Under the pieces are notes generated by a model that saw only the letters and a program-made list of their open reading frames with translations, was not told the DNA's origin and did no database searches. Below are positions 27,229 to 34,904 of a stretch of 64,000 nucleotides of DNA, one piece after another (the first letter of the stretch is position 1; each line of letters starts with the position of its first letter). The position numbers and the translations under genes were made by a program. Source of the stretch: DASQPR01 sp963727415 (GTDB taxonomy: Bacteria > Actinomycetota > Actinomycetes > Mycobacteriales > Micromonosporaceae); contig CAVSGF010000002.1 of assembly GCA_963727415.1 (NCBI GenBank), positions 496,001 to 560,000 on the forward strand. The letters run 5' to 3'.

Positions 27229-27288
27229 GATCGCCGATCGCGGTAACTGGCGACGATATGCCGTCGTAGACGACCGCAATCGGCGATC
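27229..27288. promoter_or_regulatory. Long inverted repeat in the nadE-glnA divergent region
   Basis: Arms GATCGCCGATCGCGGT (27229-27244) and ACCGCAATCGGCGATC (27273-27288) pair over 16 bp with one mismatch. Inside lies a second small hairpin, CGACG/CGTCG at 27251-27266. It sits in the 349-bp gap 27092-27440, about 150 bp before glnA. Nothing else recognisable was seen in that gap. It shares TGATCGCCGA with the inverted repeat at 31821. Confidence 0.7.
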
Positions 27289-27440
27289 AAACGAGGCGGG
27301 CCTGGTGGTCACCGCCGCTGGCCGAGGGCCCGGGTGCGGCCGGCCGAAGCGGTCGAGCCCGGCGGGCCGGGGCGGATATGCCGTGCTTTTCGTAGGGGTT
27401 GGTAACAAGCCCGTAACCGGCCGGGTGGACAATTCGGAGC

Positions 27441-28799
27441 GTGGAACGACAGCAGGAGTTCGTACTCCGCACCCTGGAAGAGCGCGACATCCGGTTTGTC
27501 CGGCTGTGGTTCACCGACGTCCTGGGCACGCTCAAGAGCGTGTCGGTGGCGCCGGCCGAGCTTGAGGCGGCCTTCGAGGAGGGCATCGGGTTCGACGGCT
27601 CGGCGATCGAGGGATTCGCCCGGGTACTACGAGTCGGACATGGTGGCGATGCCGGACCCGGCGACGTTCCAGGTGTTCCCGTTCGAGGGCGGCCTGTCCG
27701 GCGAGAGCGCCAGGATGTTCTGCGACATCCTGCTGCCCGACGGTTCGGCCAGCTGGGCCGACCCGCGGCACGTGCTGCGCCGGTCGCTGTCCCGGGCGGC
27801 CGAGAAGGGTTTCACCTTCTACACCCACCCGGAGATCGAGTTCTTCCTGGTCGAGGACATTCCCGGCGGACGGCGAGCGTGCCACGCCGGTGGACACCGG
27901 CGGCTACTTCGAGCACACCACGCACGCCGTCGCGCGGGACTTCCGGCGGCAGGCGGTGCTGGCCCTGGAACGGATCGGGATCTCGGTCGAGTTCAGCCAC
28001 CACGAGGTCGCCCCGGGCCAGCAGGAGATCGACCTGCGCTACGCCGATGCCCTCACCACGGCCGACAACGTCGATGACGTTCCGTCACGTGGTCAAGGAG
28101 GTGGCGCTGTCGCACGGGGTGCGGGCCACGTTCATGCCGAAGCCGTTCACCGACCAGCCGGGCAGCGGCATGCACACGCATCTGTCGCTGTTCGAGGGCG
28201 AGCGCAACGCCTTCCACGATCCGACCGACCCGATGAAACTGTCCAAGGTGGCCCGGTCCTTCATCGCCGGGCTGCTGACCCACGCCCGGGAGTACGCCGC
28301 GATCACCAACCAGTGGGTCAACTCGTACAAGCGGCTGTTCCCGCAGACGGTGGCCGAACAGCATCGCCGAGGCCCCGGCGTACGTCTCGCTGGGGCGCGC
28401 TGAACCGATCGGCGCTCGTGCGTGTGCCCGCCTACGGCAAGCCGAACTCGGCGCGGGTCGGAGATCCGGTCGCTCGACTCGGCATGCAACCCGTACCTGG
28501 CGTACGCGGTCCTGCTCGGCGCCGGGCTGAAGGGCATCGAGGAGGGGTACGAGCTGCCGCCGGGCGCCGAGGACGACGTCTGGTCGCTGACCGACGGCGA
28601 GCGGAGGGCGATGGGCTACGAGACGCTGCCGGGCAACCTTGCCGAGGCGATCGACGTGATGGAGCGCTCCGAGTTCGTCGCCGAGGTGCTGGGCGAGCAC
28701 GTCTTCGACTTCTTCCTGCGGAACAAGCGCGCCGAGTGGGACGAGTACCGGCGGGTGGTCACACCGTACGAGCGTCAGCGGTATCTCGGGAACCTGTGA
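27441..28799 (+). pseudogene. glnA: Type I glutamine synthetase, GlnA2-like, interrupted by frameshifts
   Basis: Glutamine synthetase-fold ligase resembling actinobacterial GlnA2, which sits near nadE, panB and glnE in relatives. Readable blocks are IGFDGSAIEGFAR, HPEIEFFLVED, EFSHHEVAPGQQEIDLRYA, FMPKPFTDQPGSGMHTH, NRSALVRVPAYGKPNSARV and GYELPPGAEDDVW. Six single-base insertions (about 27622, 27865, 28073, 28355, 28387, 28460) break it. Removing the G after C at 28387 restores VSWGALNRSALV exactly. GTG 27441 starts it. Streptomyces GlnA2 homologues have been linked to polyamine glutamylation, so glutamine synthesis should not be assumed. Confidence 0.9.
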
Positions 28800-29544
28800 T
28801 CGCGTAGAGCACCGGTCTCGGCGCGAAGGCGGCGAAGGCCATGGCGGTGAGCGCTGCCGCGGCGACGTACGCCCCGGCCGCTAGATGGGCGATCAGCAGA
28901 CCGGCGGCGGTCACCGCCAGCGCGGCGCCCGGAACCGTGGCACGCCACCAGCGGGGAAAGCCGATGTTGGGGCCGGTCCGGCGACGGCGGATCGCGTCGG
29001 ACCCCCACAGATCGAAGCCGAGCGCGATGATCAGCGCCCAGCGCAGATCGCTCACGGTCTGGTTCGGATGGTCGTCGGTTTCGTGTGTCGGTGCCGGGTA
29101 ACCGACCGCGACGATCTTGCCATGCCACCATTCGACCCGCAGCGGGTCGCCGTAGCGCTGCGACTTGACCCACTTGTGCGCGCCGTCTGGCATCTCCACC
29201 CGCTGCCCGTCGAGGTCGATCGCCTGCGTGCTCGATCGGTGCACGTCGGTCGCCAATACCAAGGCGTCTTCGATGTCCCGGCAGTTGAGCGTCACCTGGC
29301 GGGCCGGGCATGCCGGTGCGGTTCGATACGCCTCGGCGTTACGCATAGCGCCCGGGTATGTCGCGACCATGGCGATCGTGCCGCCCAGCAGGACCACAAC
29401 TCCGGCGCCGATCAGCACCGGCTGCAGGCGGCGCCGGATCGGGGTCGGCGTCCGGCGAATCAGTGGGCGGCGAATCAGCGGGCGGCGAATCAGTGGGCGG
29501 CGGATCGGCGGGCGGCGGGAAGCGGGCCGGAAGCGCGGTCGCAC
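28759..29544 (-). CDS. Membrane protein of unknown function, paralogue A
   Basis: 261 aa. A basic N-terminus made of RRPLI pentapeptide repeats precedes helix 1 (VLIGAGVVVLLGGTIAM). An extracytoplasmic region of about 110 residues contains CPARQVTLNC and a GDPLRVEWWHGKIV motif, and two to three helices close the protein. The downstream gene has the same plan with GDPVSVEIWHG, so they are paralogues. No known family recognised. The 3' end overlaps the convergent glnA by 41 bp. Confidence 0.65.
   Translation of the reverse strand: MRPRFRPASRRPPIRRPLIRRPLIRRPLIRRTPTPIRRRLQPVLIGAGVVVLLGGTIAMVATYPGAMRNAEAYRTAPACPARQVTLNCRDIEDALVLATDVHRSSTQAIDLDGQRVEMPDGAHKWVKSQRYGDPLRVEWWHGKIVAVGYPAPTHETDDHPNQTVSDLRWALIIALGFDLWGSDAIRRRRTGPNIGFPRWWRATVPGAALAVTAAGLLIAHLAAGAYVAAAALTAMAFAAFAPRPVLYAITGSRDTADARTV
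29453..29512. repeat. 15-bp tandem repeat in the 5' end of membrane-protein gene A (4 units)
   Basis: Units cggcgaatcagtggg, cggcgaatcagcggg, cggcgaatcagtggg and cggcggatcggcggg start at 29453, 29468, 29483 and 29498 and encode the basic RRPLI-type repeats ahead of the first membrane helix. The array is in frame. Confidence 0.88.
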
Positions 29545-29553
29545 GGCAGCGGC

Positions 29554-30270
29554 TCAATCCCGGCGAATCCGGTACAACAGCGCCGCCGACGCTGCCGCCG
29601 CCGCAGCGCAGACGGAGGCGACGAGAACCAGGAACAGGGCGATCTCCCACGCCGTCTGCGGGTTGGTGCCAGCCCGGGTCGCAACCGCTAGCAGCCCGTA
29701 CAGCCCGGCAGCGGAGGTGGTGAAGGCCTGCCCGGCGATCCGCGCGATCGGCGGGTGCGATGCGCGTTGCAGGGGTCCGATGAGCAGTGCTGCCGCATAC
29801 GCCACGAGCGAAAGCGTGGCGAGGATGGCGAACGCGATCCCGCGCACCGCCGCCGACGTGTACTCCGACGTGCCGTCGGCCGCGCGTACCCGCCACGGCG
29901 TGCCATGCCAGATCTCGACCGATACCGGGTCGCCGAGCCGCACATCGTCGATTAACGGAGCGGACTCCTCGAACCGGATCGAGGTTCGTCCGGGGATAGC
30001 GTCCAGGTTTTCAACGATCAGGTCTGCGGTGGTATCGGTGACCTCGGTGTCGTCGACGGTCACCGTCTGCGCCCCGCGGCATCCCGTGTTGACGGCCTGG
30101 CCGCACACCGATGCCCGGTCGAAGGCGGCCAGCCGCTCCAGCCGGTACGCCGTGTATCCGCCGCTGGCGAGCGCCAGGAGGAGCACCGCCACGATCCATC
30201 GCCGCCGAGTTGTGGCCGATCGTGACGGGACTACCGGGCGGTCGGTGTCGATCGTGAACAGATCGGTCAC
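29554..30270 (-). CDS. Membrane protein of unknown function, paralogue B
   Basis: 238 aa from GTG 30270 (VTDLFTIDTD). One helix near residue 30 is followed by an extracytoplasmic region with CGQAVNTGC and GDPVSVEIWHGTPW, then about three C-terminal helices. The same cysteine pair and WHG motif as the neighbour 10 bp downstream mark a duplicated pair, probably one operon. The longer frame reaching 30330 has no better start. A two-fold 15-bp repeat lies upstream at about 30343-30372. Function unknown. Confidence 0.6.
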   Translation of the reverse strand: MTDLFTIDTDRPVVPSRSATTRRRWIVAVLLLALASGGYTAYRLERLAAFDRASVCGQAVNTGCRGAQTVTVDDTEVTDTTADLIVENLDAIPGRTSIRFEESAPLIDDVRLGDPVSVEIWHGTPWRVRAADGTSEYTSAAVRGIAFAILATLSLVAYAAALLIGPLQRASHPPIARIAGQAFTTSAAGLYGLLAVATRAGTNPQTAWEIALFLVLVASVCAAAAAASAALLYRIRRD

Positions 30271-30442
30271 GGCGTTGAGGATAGGCGCGCCGGATAAGGT
30301 GCGGCAGCCCGGCGACCGGCCACCCGGCACGGATCGGCCGTATTGGCCGATCGAAACCAGCCGATCGAAACCAGCGGATCGACCGAGCGGTCGGGCGCCC
30401 GGTCGATCTTTCGGCGAAGGATCAGGCCTGAATGCCGGCGTG

Positions 30443-31207
30443 TCAGTTGAAGACGCTGTACACGCTGTCCGGCGCGGGTACGTCTCCGGTGGGATCGGTG
30501 ATCGGGGTGGCGTTGCCGTAACCGGAGTACGCCACCGTGACGCCGAGCGCGGGATCGAAGGCGCTGGTGTCGACCGAGAGGGTGGCGATCCGCCCCTGGT
30601 CGTCGGTCGTGACGGTGAACGGAGTCCTGGTGGCCGCCTCGCCGGCCCGGGCGACCTCGTCCGGATCCGGCGCGTTGCGCCCGGCCACCTTGGTCAGGTC
30701 GAGCGTTCCGGTGAAGGTGGTCGGGTGTGCATGCGTGACGTCCACGATCCCGGCGAAGATGCCGCGCATGTCGATCGGGTCCGACGCATCCGGCTGGATT
30801 GGCAGGTGGTTGGTGGCCGACATCTTGGCGGGGTCCATCGACATCCACTGTCCGCCGATGATGCCGAGCTGGCTGTTGGCATCCCTGCCGAGGTCCATGC
30901 GCAGCCATACGTGCCCGTTGTGGACGACCTCATCGACTTCGAGGTCGCCACTCGTTGCCGCGATCGACGCGGCCCTCGCCTCCGGGTCGACCGAGCCCTT
31001 GATGGTCGAATCGGACGTTGTCATCACCACGTCGTGGCTGGTCGTGCCCAGCGCGCCGAGAGTGCCGAGCAGGTCGGCCCGATCGCCGCCGTCATGCGCG
31101 GAGGCCTGCGCGGCAACCCCGAGAAGGAGCGCGGGGACACCGATGAGGAATGCGGCCAAGCCGGCGATCCGTACCGCCGCGCGACCAGCCGGGTGCCATC
31201 CCGTCAT
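30443..31207 (-). CDS. LppX/LprAFG-like secreted protein
   Basis: 254-aa exported protein with a signal peptide ending around AQASA (near residue 37). The mature part resembles the LppX/LprAFG lipid-carrier fold: SHDVVMTTSDSTIKGSVDPEA, GHVWLRMDLG, TFTGTLDLTKV and PFTVTTDDQGRIATLSVD. The mycobacterial relatives are lipoproteins that shuttle lipoglycans, but here no lipobox Cys is seen, so it would be soluble or otherwise anchored. ATG 31207 is used. Confidence 0.75.
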   Translation of the reverse strand: MTGWHPAGRAAVRIAGLAAFLIGVPALLLGVAAQASAHDGGDRADLLGTLGALGTTSHDVVMTTSDSTIKGSVDPEARAASIAATSGDLEVDEVVHNGHVWLRMDLGRDANSQLGIIGGQWMSMDPAKMSATNHLPIQPDASDPIDMRGIFAGIVDVTHAHPTTFTGTLDLTKVAGRNAPDPDEVARAGEAATRTPFTVTTDDQGRIATLSVDTSAFDPALGVTVAYSGYGNATPITDPTGDVPAPDSVYSVFN

Positions 31208-31388
31208 GCTGACGAATATACGGATTTAGCGGTACATAGCGTTTGGTTCTTGCGGTTGCCGACCCGCCAATTGCCGTTTGCCATCCGCCGCCGTGACCGG
31301 GTGCCGGCGTACCGAAATCCGAGGTCCTAGGACCATCGTCCGAGGCGGAACCGGGAATTCGCGCACCTGCCAGTACGCTGTGGCGCTC

Positions 31389-31799
31389 ATGACCGTCTTC
31401 ACCGACAACGAGATCGCCTACTTGGCGTCACAAACCCTGGGCCGGCTCGCGACCGCGCAGCCCAACGGAAACCTTCAGGTCAATCCGGTGGGCTTCCGCT
31501 ACCACCCGGACACCGACACCATCGACATCACCGGTTTCGGCATGACCACCAGCCAGAAGTACCGGAATGTCGCGGACAACGGTCGCGTCGCGTTCGTCGT
31601 CGATGACATCCCGTCCCGGGACCCGTGGCAGGTCCGGTTCCTGGAGATCCGGGGCGAGGCCAGGACGGTGGACGACATCATCCGGATTTTTCCCCGCAAG
31701 ATCATCAGCTTCGGTGTCGAGGAGATCGACACGCCACGCAAGACCCGGATGCACAGCCGCCGCGTCCCGGCGCCGGGGCGGGTGCCGGCCCCGAGGTAG
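31389..31799 (+). CDS. PPOX-class F420-dependent oxidoreductase
   Basis: 136-aa split-beta-barrel flavin/deazaflavin enzyme. The N-terminus FTDNEIAYLASQTLGRLATAQPNGNLQVNPVGF (in parts) and the central DITGFGMTTSQKYRN, then VRFLEIRGEA, match the small PPOX-class F420-dependent oxidoreductases of actinobacteria. Substrate unknown. ATG 31389 follows a short leader without an obvious Shine-Dalgarno. It converges on map across the inverted repeat at 31821. Confidence 0.9.
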   Translation: MTVFTDNEIAYLASQTLGRLATAQPNGNLQVNPVGFRYHPDTDTIDITGFGMTTSQKYRNVADNGRVAFVVDDIPSRDPWQVRFLEIRGEARTVDDIIRIFPRKIISFGVEEIDTPRKTRMHSRRVPAPGRVPAPR

Positions 31800-31820
31800 G
31801 GGCGCGCCGACTTCGGGCCC

Positions 31821-31903
31821 TCCTAGATCATCAATAGTGGACGCTGGTGGTCGTTGGGAGGCCGGTTCAGCAGCCACCAGCGTCCACTTTCGGCGATCAT
31901 GGA
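31821..31903. terminator. Long imperfect inverted repeat between convergent genes
   Basis: The inner arms GTGGACGCTGGTGG (31837-31850) and CCACCAGCGTCCAC (31874-31887) are perfect complements. The pairing extends outward, with mismatches, to about 30 bp per side (31821-31850 and 31874-31903) around a 23-nt loop. It lies between the ends of the F420 oxidoreductase and map genes, so it could terminate both, although no T-tract follows. It may instead be a repeat-family element, since its outer arm shares TGATCGCCGA with 27229. Confidence 0.6.
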
Positions 31904-31946
31904 CGCGCGGGCAGCTTGGTGGCGGCAACGGGCATCACGGTGCCGG

Positions 31947-32714
31947 CTACTTCGCGGTGAGGATCACCGGCCCGTCGTCGGTGATGGCGACCGTGTTCTC
32001 CACGTGCACGCACCGGCTGCCGTCGATGCTGCGGATGGTCCACCCGTCGCGATCGACCCGGTACCGATCGTCGCCGCCGCCCATGAACCACGGCTCGATC
32101 GCGATCACGAGGCCGGGCAGCAGGCGCAGGCCGCGTCCGGCGCGGCCGTCATTGGGCACGGACGGTGACTCGTGCATGTGGTGGCCGACACCGTGGCCGC
32201 CGAAATCGGTCGAGATCCCGGCACCCGCGTCGCGGCCCACCTTCGCTATCGCGGCGGAGACGTCGCCGATCTTGTTGCCGACCGCAGCCGCCTCGATGCC
32301 GGCGGCCAGCGCGTCGTAGCCGGCCCGGATCAGCCGTACGTCGTCGGAACGTGCGGTGCCGACCGTGAAGGAGATGGCCGCGTCGCCGGTCCATCCGTCC
32401 AGGGTGGCGCCGCAGTCGACGCTGACGAGATCGCCGTCGGCCAGCCGGTATCCCGACGGGATGCCGTGCAGTGCGGCGTCGTTGACCGAGGTGCAGATGA
32501 CCGCCGGGAACGGCGATGTGGCAAACGACGGCTGGTAGCCGAGGAACGGCGAGGTGGCTCCCGCGCCGGCCAGCACGTCGCGGGCCACGTGGTCCAGGTC
32601 TACGAGGCGTACGCCGACGGCGGCCGCGTCCCGAACCGCGTCGAGGGCGGTCGCGACCACGCGTCCGGCGGCGCGCATCGCGTCGATCTCGCCCGGTGTC
32701 TTCAGTTCAACCAT
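31947..32714 (-). CDS. map: Type I methionine aminopeptidase
   Basis: Removes the initiator methionine from nascent proteins. The 255-aa enzyme has the five metal ligands in context: VDCGATLDGWTGDAA (two Asp), HGVGHHMHE (His), VIAIEPW (Glu) and VHVENTVA (Glu), plus NDAALHGIPS. ATG 32714 is separated by only 33 bp from a divergent XRE regulator, with an ATACCGGTAT palindrome between them. Other map copies are usually in ribosomal operons, so this is probably an additional, regulated copy; that is inference. Confidence 0.95.
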   Translation of the reverse strand: MVELKTPGEIDAMRAAGRVVATALDAVRDAAAVGVRLVDLDHVARDVLAGAGATSPFLGYQPSFATSPFPAVICTSVNDAALHGIPSGYRLADGDLVSVDCGATLDGWTGDAAISFTVGTARSDDVRLIRAGYDALAAGIEAAAVGNKIGDVSAAIAKVGRDAGAGISTDFGGHGVGHHMHESPSVPNDGRAGRGLRLLPGLVIAIEPWFMGGGDDRYRVDRDGWTIRSIDGSRCVHVENTVAITDDGPVILTAK

Positions 32715-32725
32715 GAGGGATAACT

Positions 32726-32749
32726 ATACCGGTATTACTATCACGGTAT
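32726..32749. promoter_or_regulatory. Probable operator shared by map and the XRE regulator
   Basis: A perfect 10-bp palindrome ATACCGGTAT (32726-32735) is followed by tcaCGGTAT (32741-32749), giving a third half-site that overlaps the regulator's ATG. The sequence is AT-rich against its surroundings and fills the 33-bp divergent gap. Confidence 0.65.
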
Positions 32750-33038
32750 GGTGCGGCGCCCACTGACCCCGGAAGAGCGTGCTCGCGGCGAGAAGCTGGG
32801 AGCGATGCTGCGTGAGGCACGCGCCGCCCGCAGCATGACCGAGGTGGCCGCCGTCTCCGGGGTGCCGGTGGAGACGCTGCGCAAGATCGAGGCGGGTCGC
32901 ATTCCGACCCCCGCGTTCTTCACCGTGGTGGCGCTGGCCGGCGCGCTGGATCTGAACCTGGGCGACCTGGCCGTGGCGTGCACGGAGCCGAGCGCGCAGC
33001 GCGGCGCCGGGCAGGCACCCGCTCGCAGCGCCGCATAG
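32748..33038 (+). CDS. XRE-family helix-turn-helix regulator
   Basis: 96-aa protein that is essentially one Cro/C1-type helix-turn-helix: GAMLREARAARSMTEVAAVSGVPVETLRKIEAGR (in parts) near residues 20-55, then TVVALAGALDLNLGDLA, with a short Ala/Arg-rich tail. Divergent from map with overlapping control DNA, it is likely an autoregulator that also controls map. The ATG sits inside the proposed operator, consistent with a leaderless or very short leader transcript. Confidence 0.88.
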   Translation: MVRRPLTPEERARGEKLGAMLREARAARSMTEVAAVSGVPVETLRKIEAGRIPTPAFFTVVALAGALDLNLGDLAVACTEPSAQRGAGQAPARSAA

Positions 33039-33124
33039 CCGCCCTGCCACAGCAGCGCGCAGCCGCCTGGCCACAGTGCCGCGTGGCTGCCCTGCCCACG
33101 GCGCGTTGGGTAGCGGAAGCGGCG

Positions 33125-34096
33125 CTACTGGGTGGATTCAGTCGTAGTGGATTCGACGGTGGCGGATTCGGTCGTGGCGGACTCGACGGTCAGGGTCCCG
33201 GCCGCCACGTCCAGGATGGCCGGCGTCCCGATCGGCACCGTCAGCTGATCATGACCGTGTCCGACCGGCAGGCCGCCGAGGATGGGTACGCCCAGGTCGC
33301 CGAGCCGGTCGGTCAGCACGTCGGCGACCGAGGTCGGCCAGCCGTCCGCGCAGTTGGTGAACTGCCCGATGGCGATTCCCGCGATACCGTCCAGAACGCC
33401 GCTTCGCCGCAGGTGAGTGAGCATCCGGTCGACCTTGTAGGGCGGCTCGTCCACTTCTTCCAGGAGCAGGATCGCGCCTCGCAGGTCCGGCATGTCCGGG
33501 GTGCCGATGGTCGCCTGGAGCAGGCACAGGTTGCCGCCTAGCAGGACGCCCCGCACCACCGGGCCGCCCACGGTGACCTCGGCGGTCTCCTCGTCCGGGC
33601 GAGCCGCCAGCAGCGTCGGCGCGGTGGACATCAGGCTGGCACGCAGGGACTCGATGGACACCTCGCCGGTACGCTCGCCGTTCCAGGCCACCATCGGCCC
33701 GTGCAGCGAGGCCAGGCCCGCGCGCTGCCACAGTGCCAGTTGCAGCGCGGTGATGTCGGAGAACCCGGTGAACACCTTCGGATCCGCGCGGACGGCGTCG
33801 AAGTCCATGCCATCGACGATGCGCTGCGCTCCGTATCCGCCACGGGTGCAGATCACGCCTCGGACCGCCGGATCGCGCAACGCCGCGTTGACCCCGGCCA
33901 GTCGGGCGTCGTCGGTGCCGGCGAAGTAGCCGTACGCGTCCAGGGCCCCGGGCGCCACCTCGACGTTCAGCCCCCACCCGGTGAGCATCGAGATCCCCAG
34001 ATCGACCCGTTCCTGAGGGGCCGGGCCGGACGGCGAGACGAGCATGACCGTGTCGCCGGGACGGAGTACGCCGCCGCGGGCTGGTACGCGATGCAC
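33125..34096 (-). CDS. LD-carboxypeptidase (peptidase family S66)
   Basis: Cytoplasmic muropeptide LD-carboxypeptidase-like enzyme that trims the terminal D-Ala from tetrapeptides in cell-wall recycling. 323 aa with LRPGDTVMLVSPSGP, the CTRGGYGAQRI turn, the nucleophilic Ser in FTGFSDITALQ, LLGGNLCLLQATIGTP and ILLLEEVDEPPYKVDRML (catalytic Glu) and the C-terminal GLPVGHGHDQLTVPIG (His). The last about 20 residues are a Thr/Glu/Ser repeat from a 15-bp tandem array. It fits functionally with murQ elsewhere in the window. Confidence 0.92.
   Translation of the reverse strand: MHRVPARGGVLRPGDTVMLVSPSGPAPQERVDLGISMLTGWGLNVEVAPGALDAYGYFAGTDDARLAGVNAALRDPAVRGVICTRGGYGAQRIVDGMDFDAVRADPKVFTGFSDITALQLALWQRAGLASLHGPMVAWNGERTGEVSIESLRASLMSTAPTLLAARPDEETAEVTVGGPVVRGVLLGGNLCLLQATIGTPDMPDLRGAILLLEEVDEPPYKVDRMLTHLRRSGVLDGIAGIAIGQFTNCADGWPTSVADVLTDRLGDLGVPILGGLPVGHGHDQLTVPIGTPAILDVAAGTLTVESATTESATVESTTTESTQ
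33134..33193. repeat. 15-bp tandem repeat at the 3' end of the LD-carboxypeptidase gene (4 units)
   Basis: Units gattcagtcgtagtg, gattcgacggtggcg, gattcggtcgtggcg and gactcgacggtcagg start at 33134, 33149, 33164 and 33179. They are in frame and encode the TVESATTESATVESTTTES tail immediately before the stop codon. Confidence 0.88.
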
Positions 34097-34133
34097 CGCG
34101 AGAGTCTACCGGCAGGTTCGATAGCCTCGATCC

Positions 34134-34904
34134 GTGACCGCGCGTGCTCTGGTGATCGAGAATGACCCGACCGACGACCCGCGCCGGCTCGGCGACTGGC
34201 TGACCGAGGCCGGGCTGGGCCTGGACGTGGTCCGGCCGTACCGAGGTGATGCGCTGCCTGATGATCTTGACGGGCATCAGGCCCTCGTGGTGATGGGTGG
34301 AGAGCAGCGCGCATATCCGGACGCGGCCGGCGAGCCCGGCGCACCGTGGTTCGGCCGTGTCGAAAGCCTGCTGCGCAAGGCGGTGCGTCATAACATCGCG
34401 ACCCTCGGTGTCTGCCTTGGCGGCCAGTTGCTGGCGATGGCGACCGGCGGCGTGGTGGAGCGAAGCCCGAGCGGACCGGAGATCGGCGCCAAGCTGGTGG
34501 CCCGCCGGGACAAGGCGGAAGAGGATCCGCTGTGGCGGTACGTCCCGTTCGTGCCGGATGTCTTCCAGTGGCATCAGGACGAGATCGTCATGCTCCCGGC
34601 CGGAGCCACCCTGCTGGCCGCCTCCACCGCTTACCCGAATCAGGCGTTCCGGATCGGCGAGCGGGCCTGGGGCCTGCAGTTTCACATCGAGTGCGACGTG
34701 GACATGATCGCCGAGTGGGCGGCCGGCGGTGAGGCTCAGCTGGCCGAGATCGGTACTACCGCCGACGAGCTGGTGGCGGGGTGCGCCGCCGTGATGGCCG
34801 ACGTCGAGGAGGTCTGGCAGCCGTTCGCGGCCCGGTTCGCGGCGGTGGCCCGGGGCGAACTGGACACCACCCCGACGCGGGTGCTGCCGTTGCTGGGGCA
34901 CTAG
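34134..34904 (+). CDS. Class I glutamine amidotransferase-like protein
   Basis: 256-aa GATase1-fold protein with the nucleophile elbow LGVCLGGQLLA (Cys near residue 98) and the catalytic His-Glu pair in LQFHIECD. It resembles stand-alone GMP-synthase-type amidotransferases next to glnE in other actinobacteria. The acceptor reaction is unknown. GTG 34134 is divergent from the LD-carboxypeptidase by 37 bp, and its TAG shares one base with the glnE GTG. Confidence 0.88.
   Translation: MTARALVIENDPTDDPRRLGDWLTEAGLGLDVVRPYRGDALPDDLDGHQALVVMGGEQRAYPDAAGEPGAPWFGRVESLLRKAVRHNIATLGVCLGGQLLAMATGGVVERSPSGPEIGAKLVARRDKAEEDPLWRYVPFVPDVFQWHQDEIVMLPAGATLLAASTAYPNQAFRIGERAWGLQFHIECDVDMIAEWAAGGEAQLAEIGTTADELVAGCAAVMADVEEVWQPFAARFAAVARGELDTTPTRVLPLLGH

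Noticed and set aside
25312..28799. Programmed ribosomal frameshifting in nadE and glnA
   Set aside because: Six changes per gene at unrelated positions, without slippery heptamers, cannot be programmed events.
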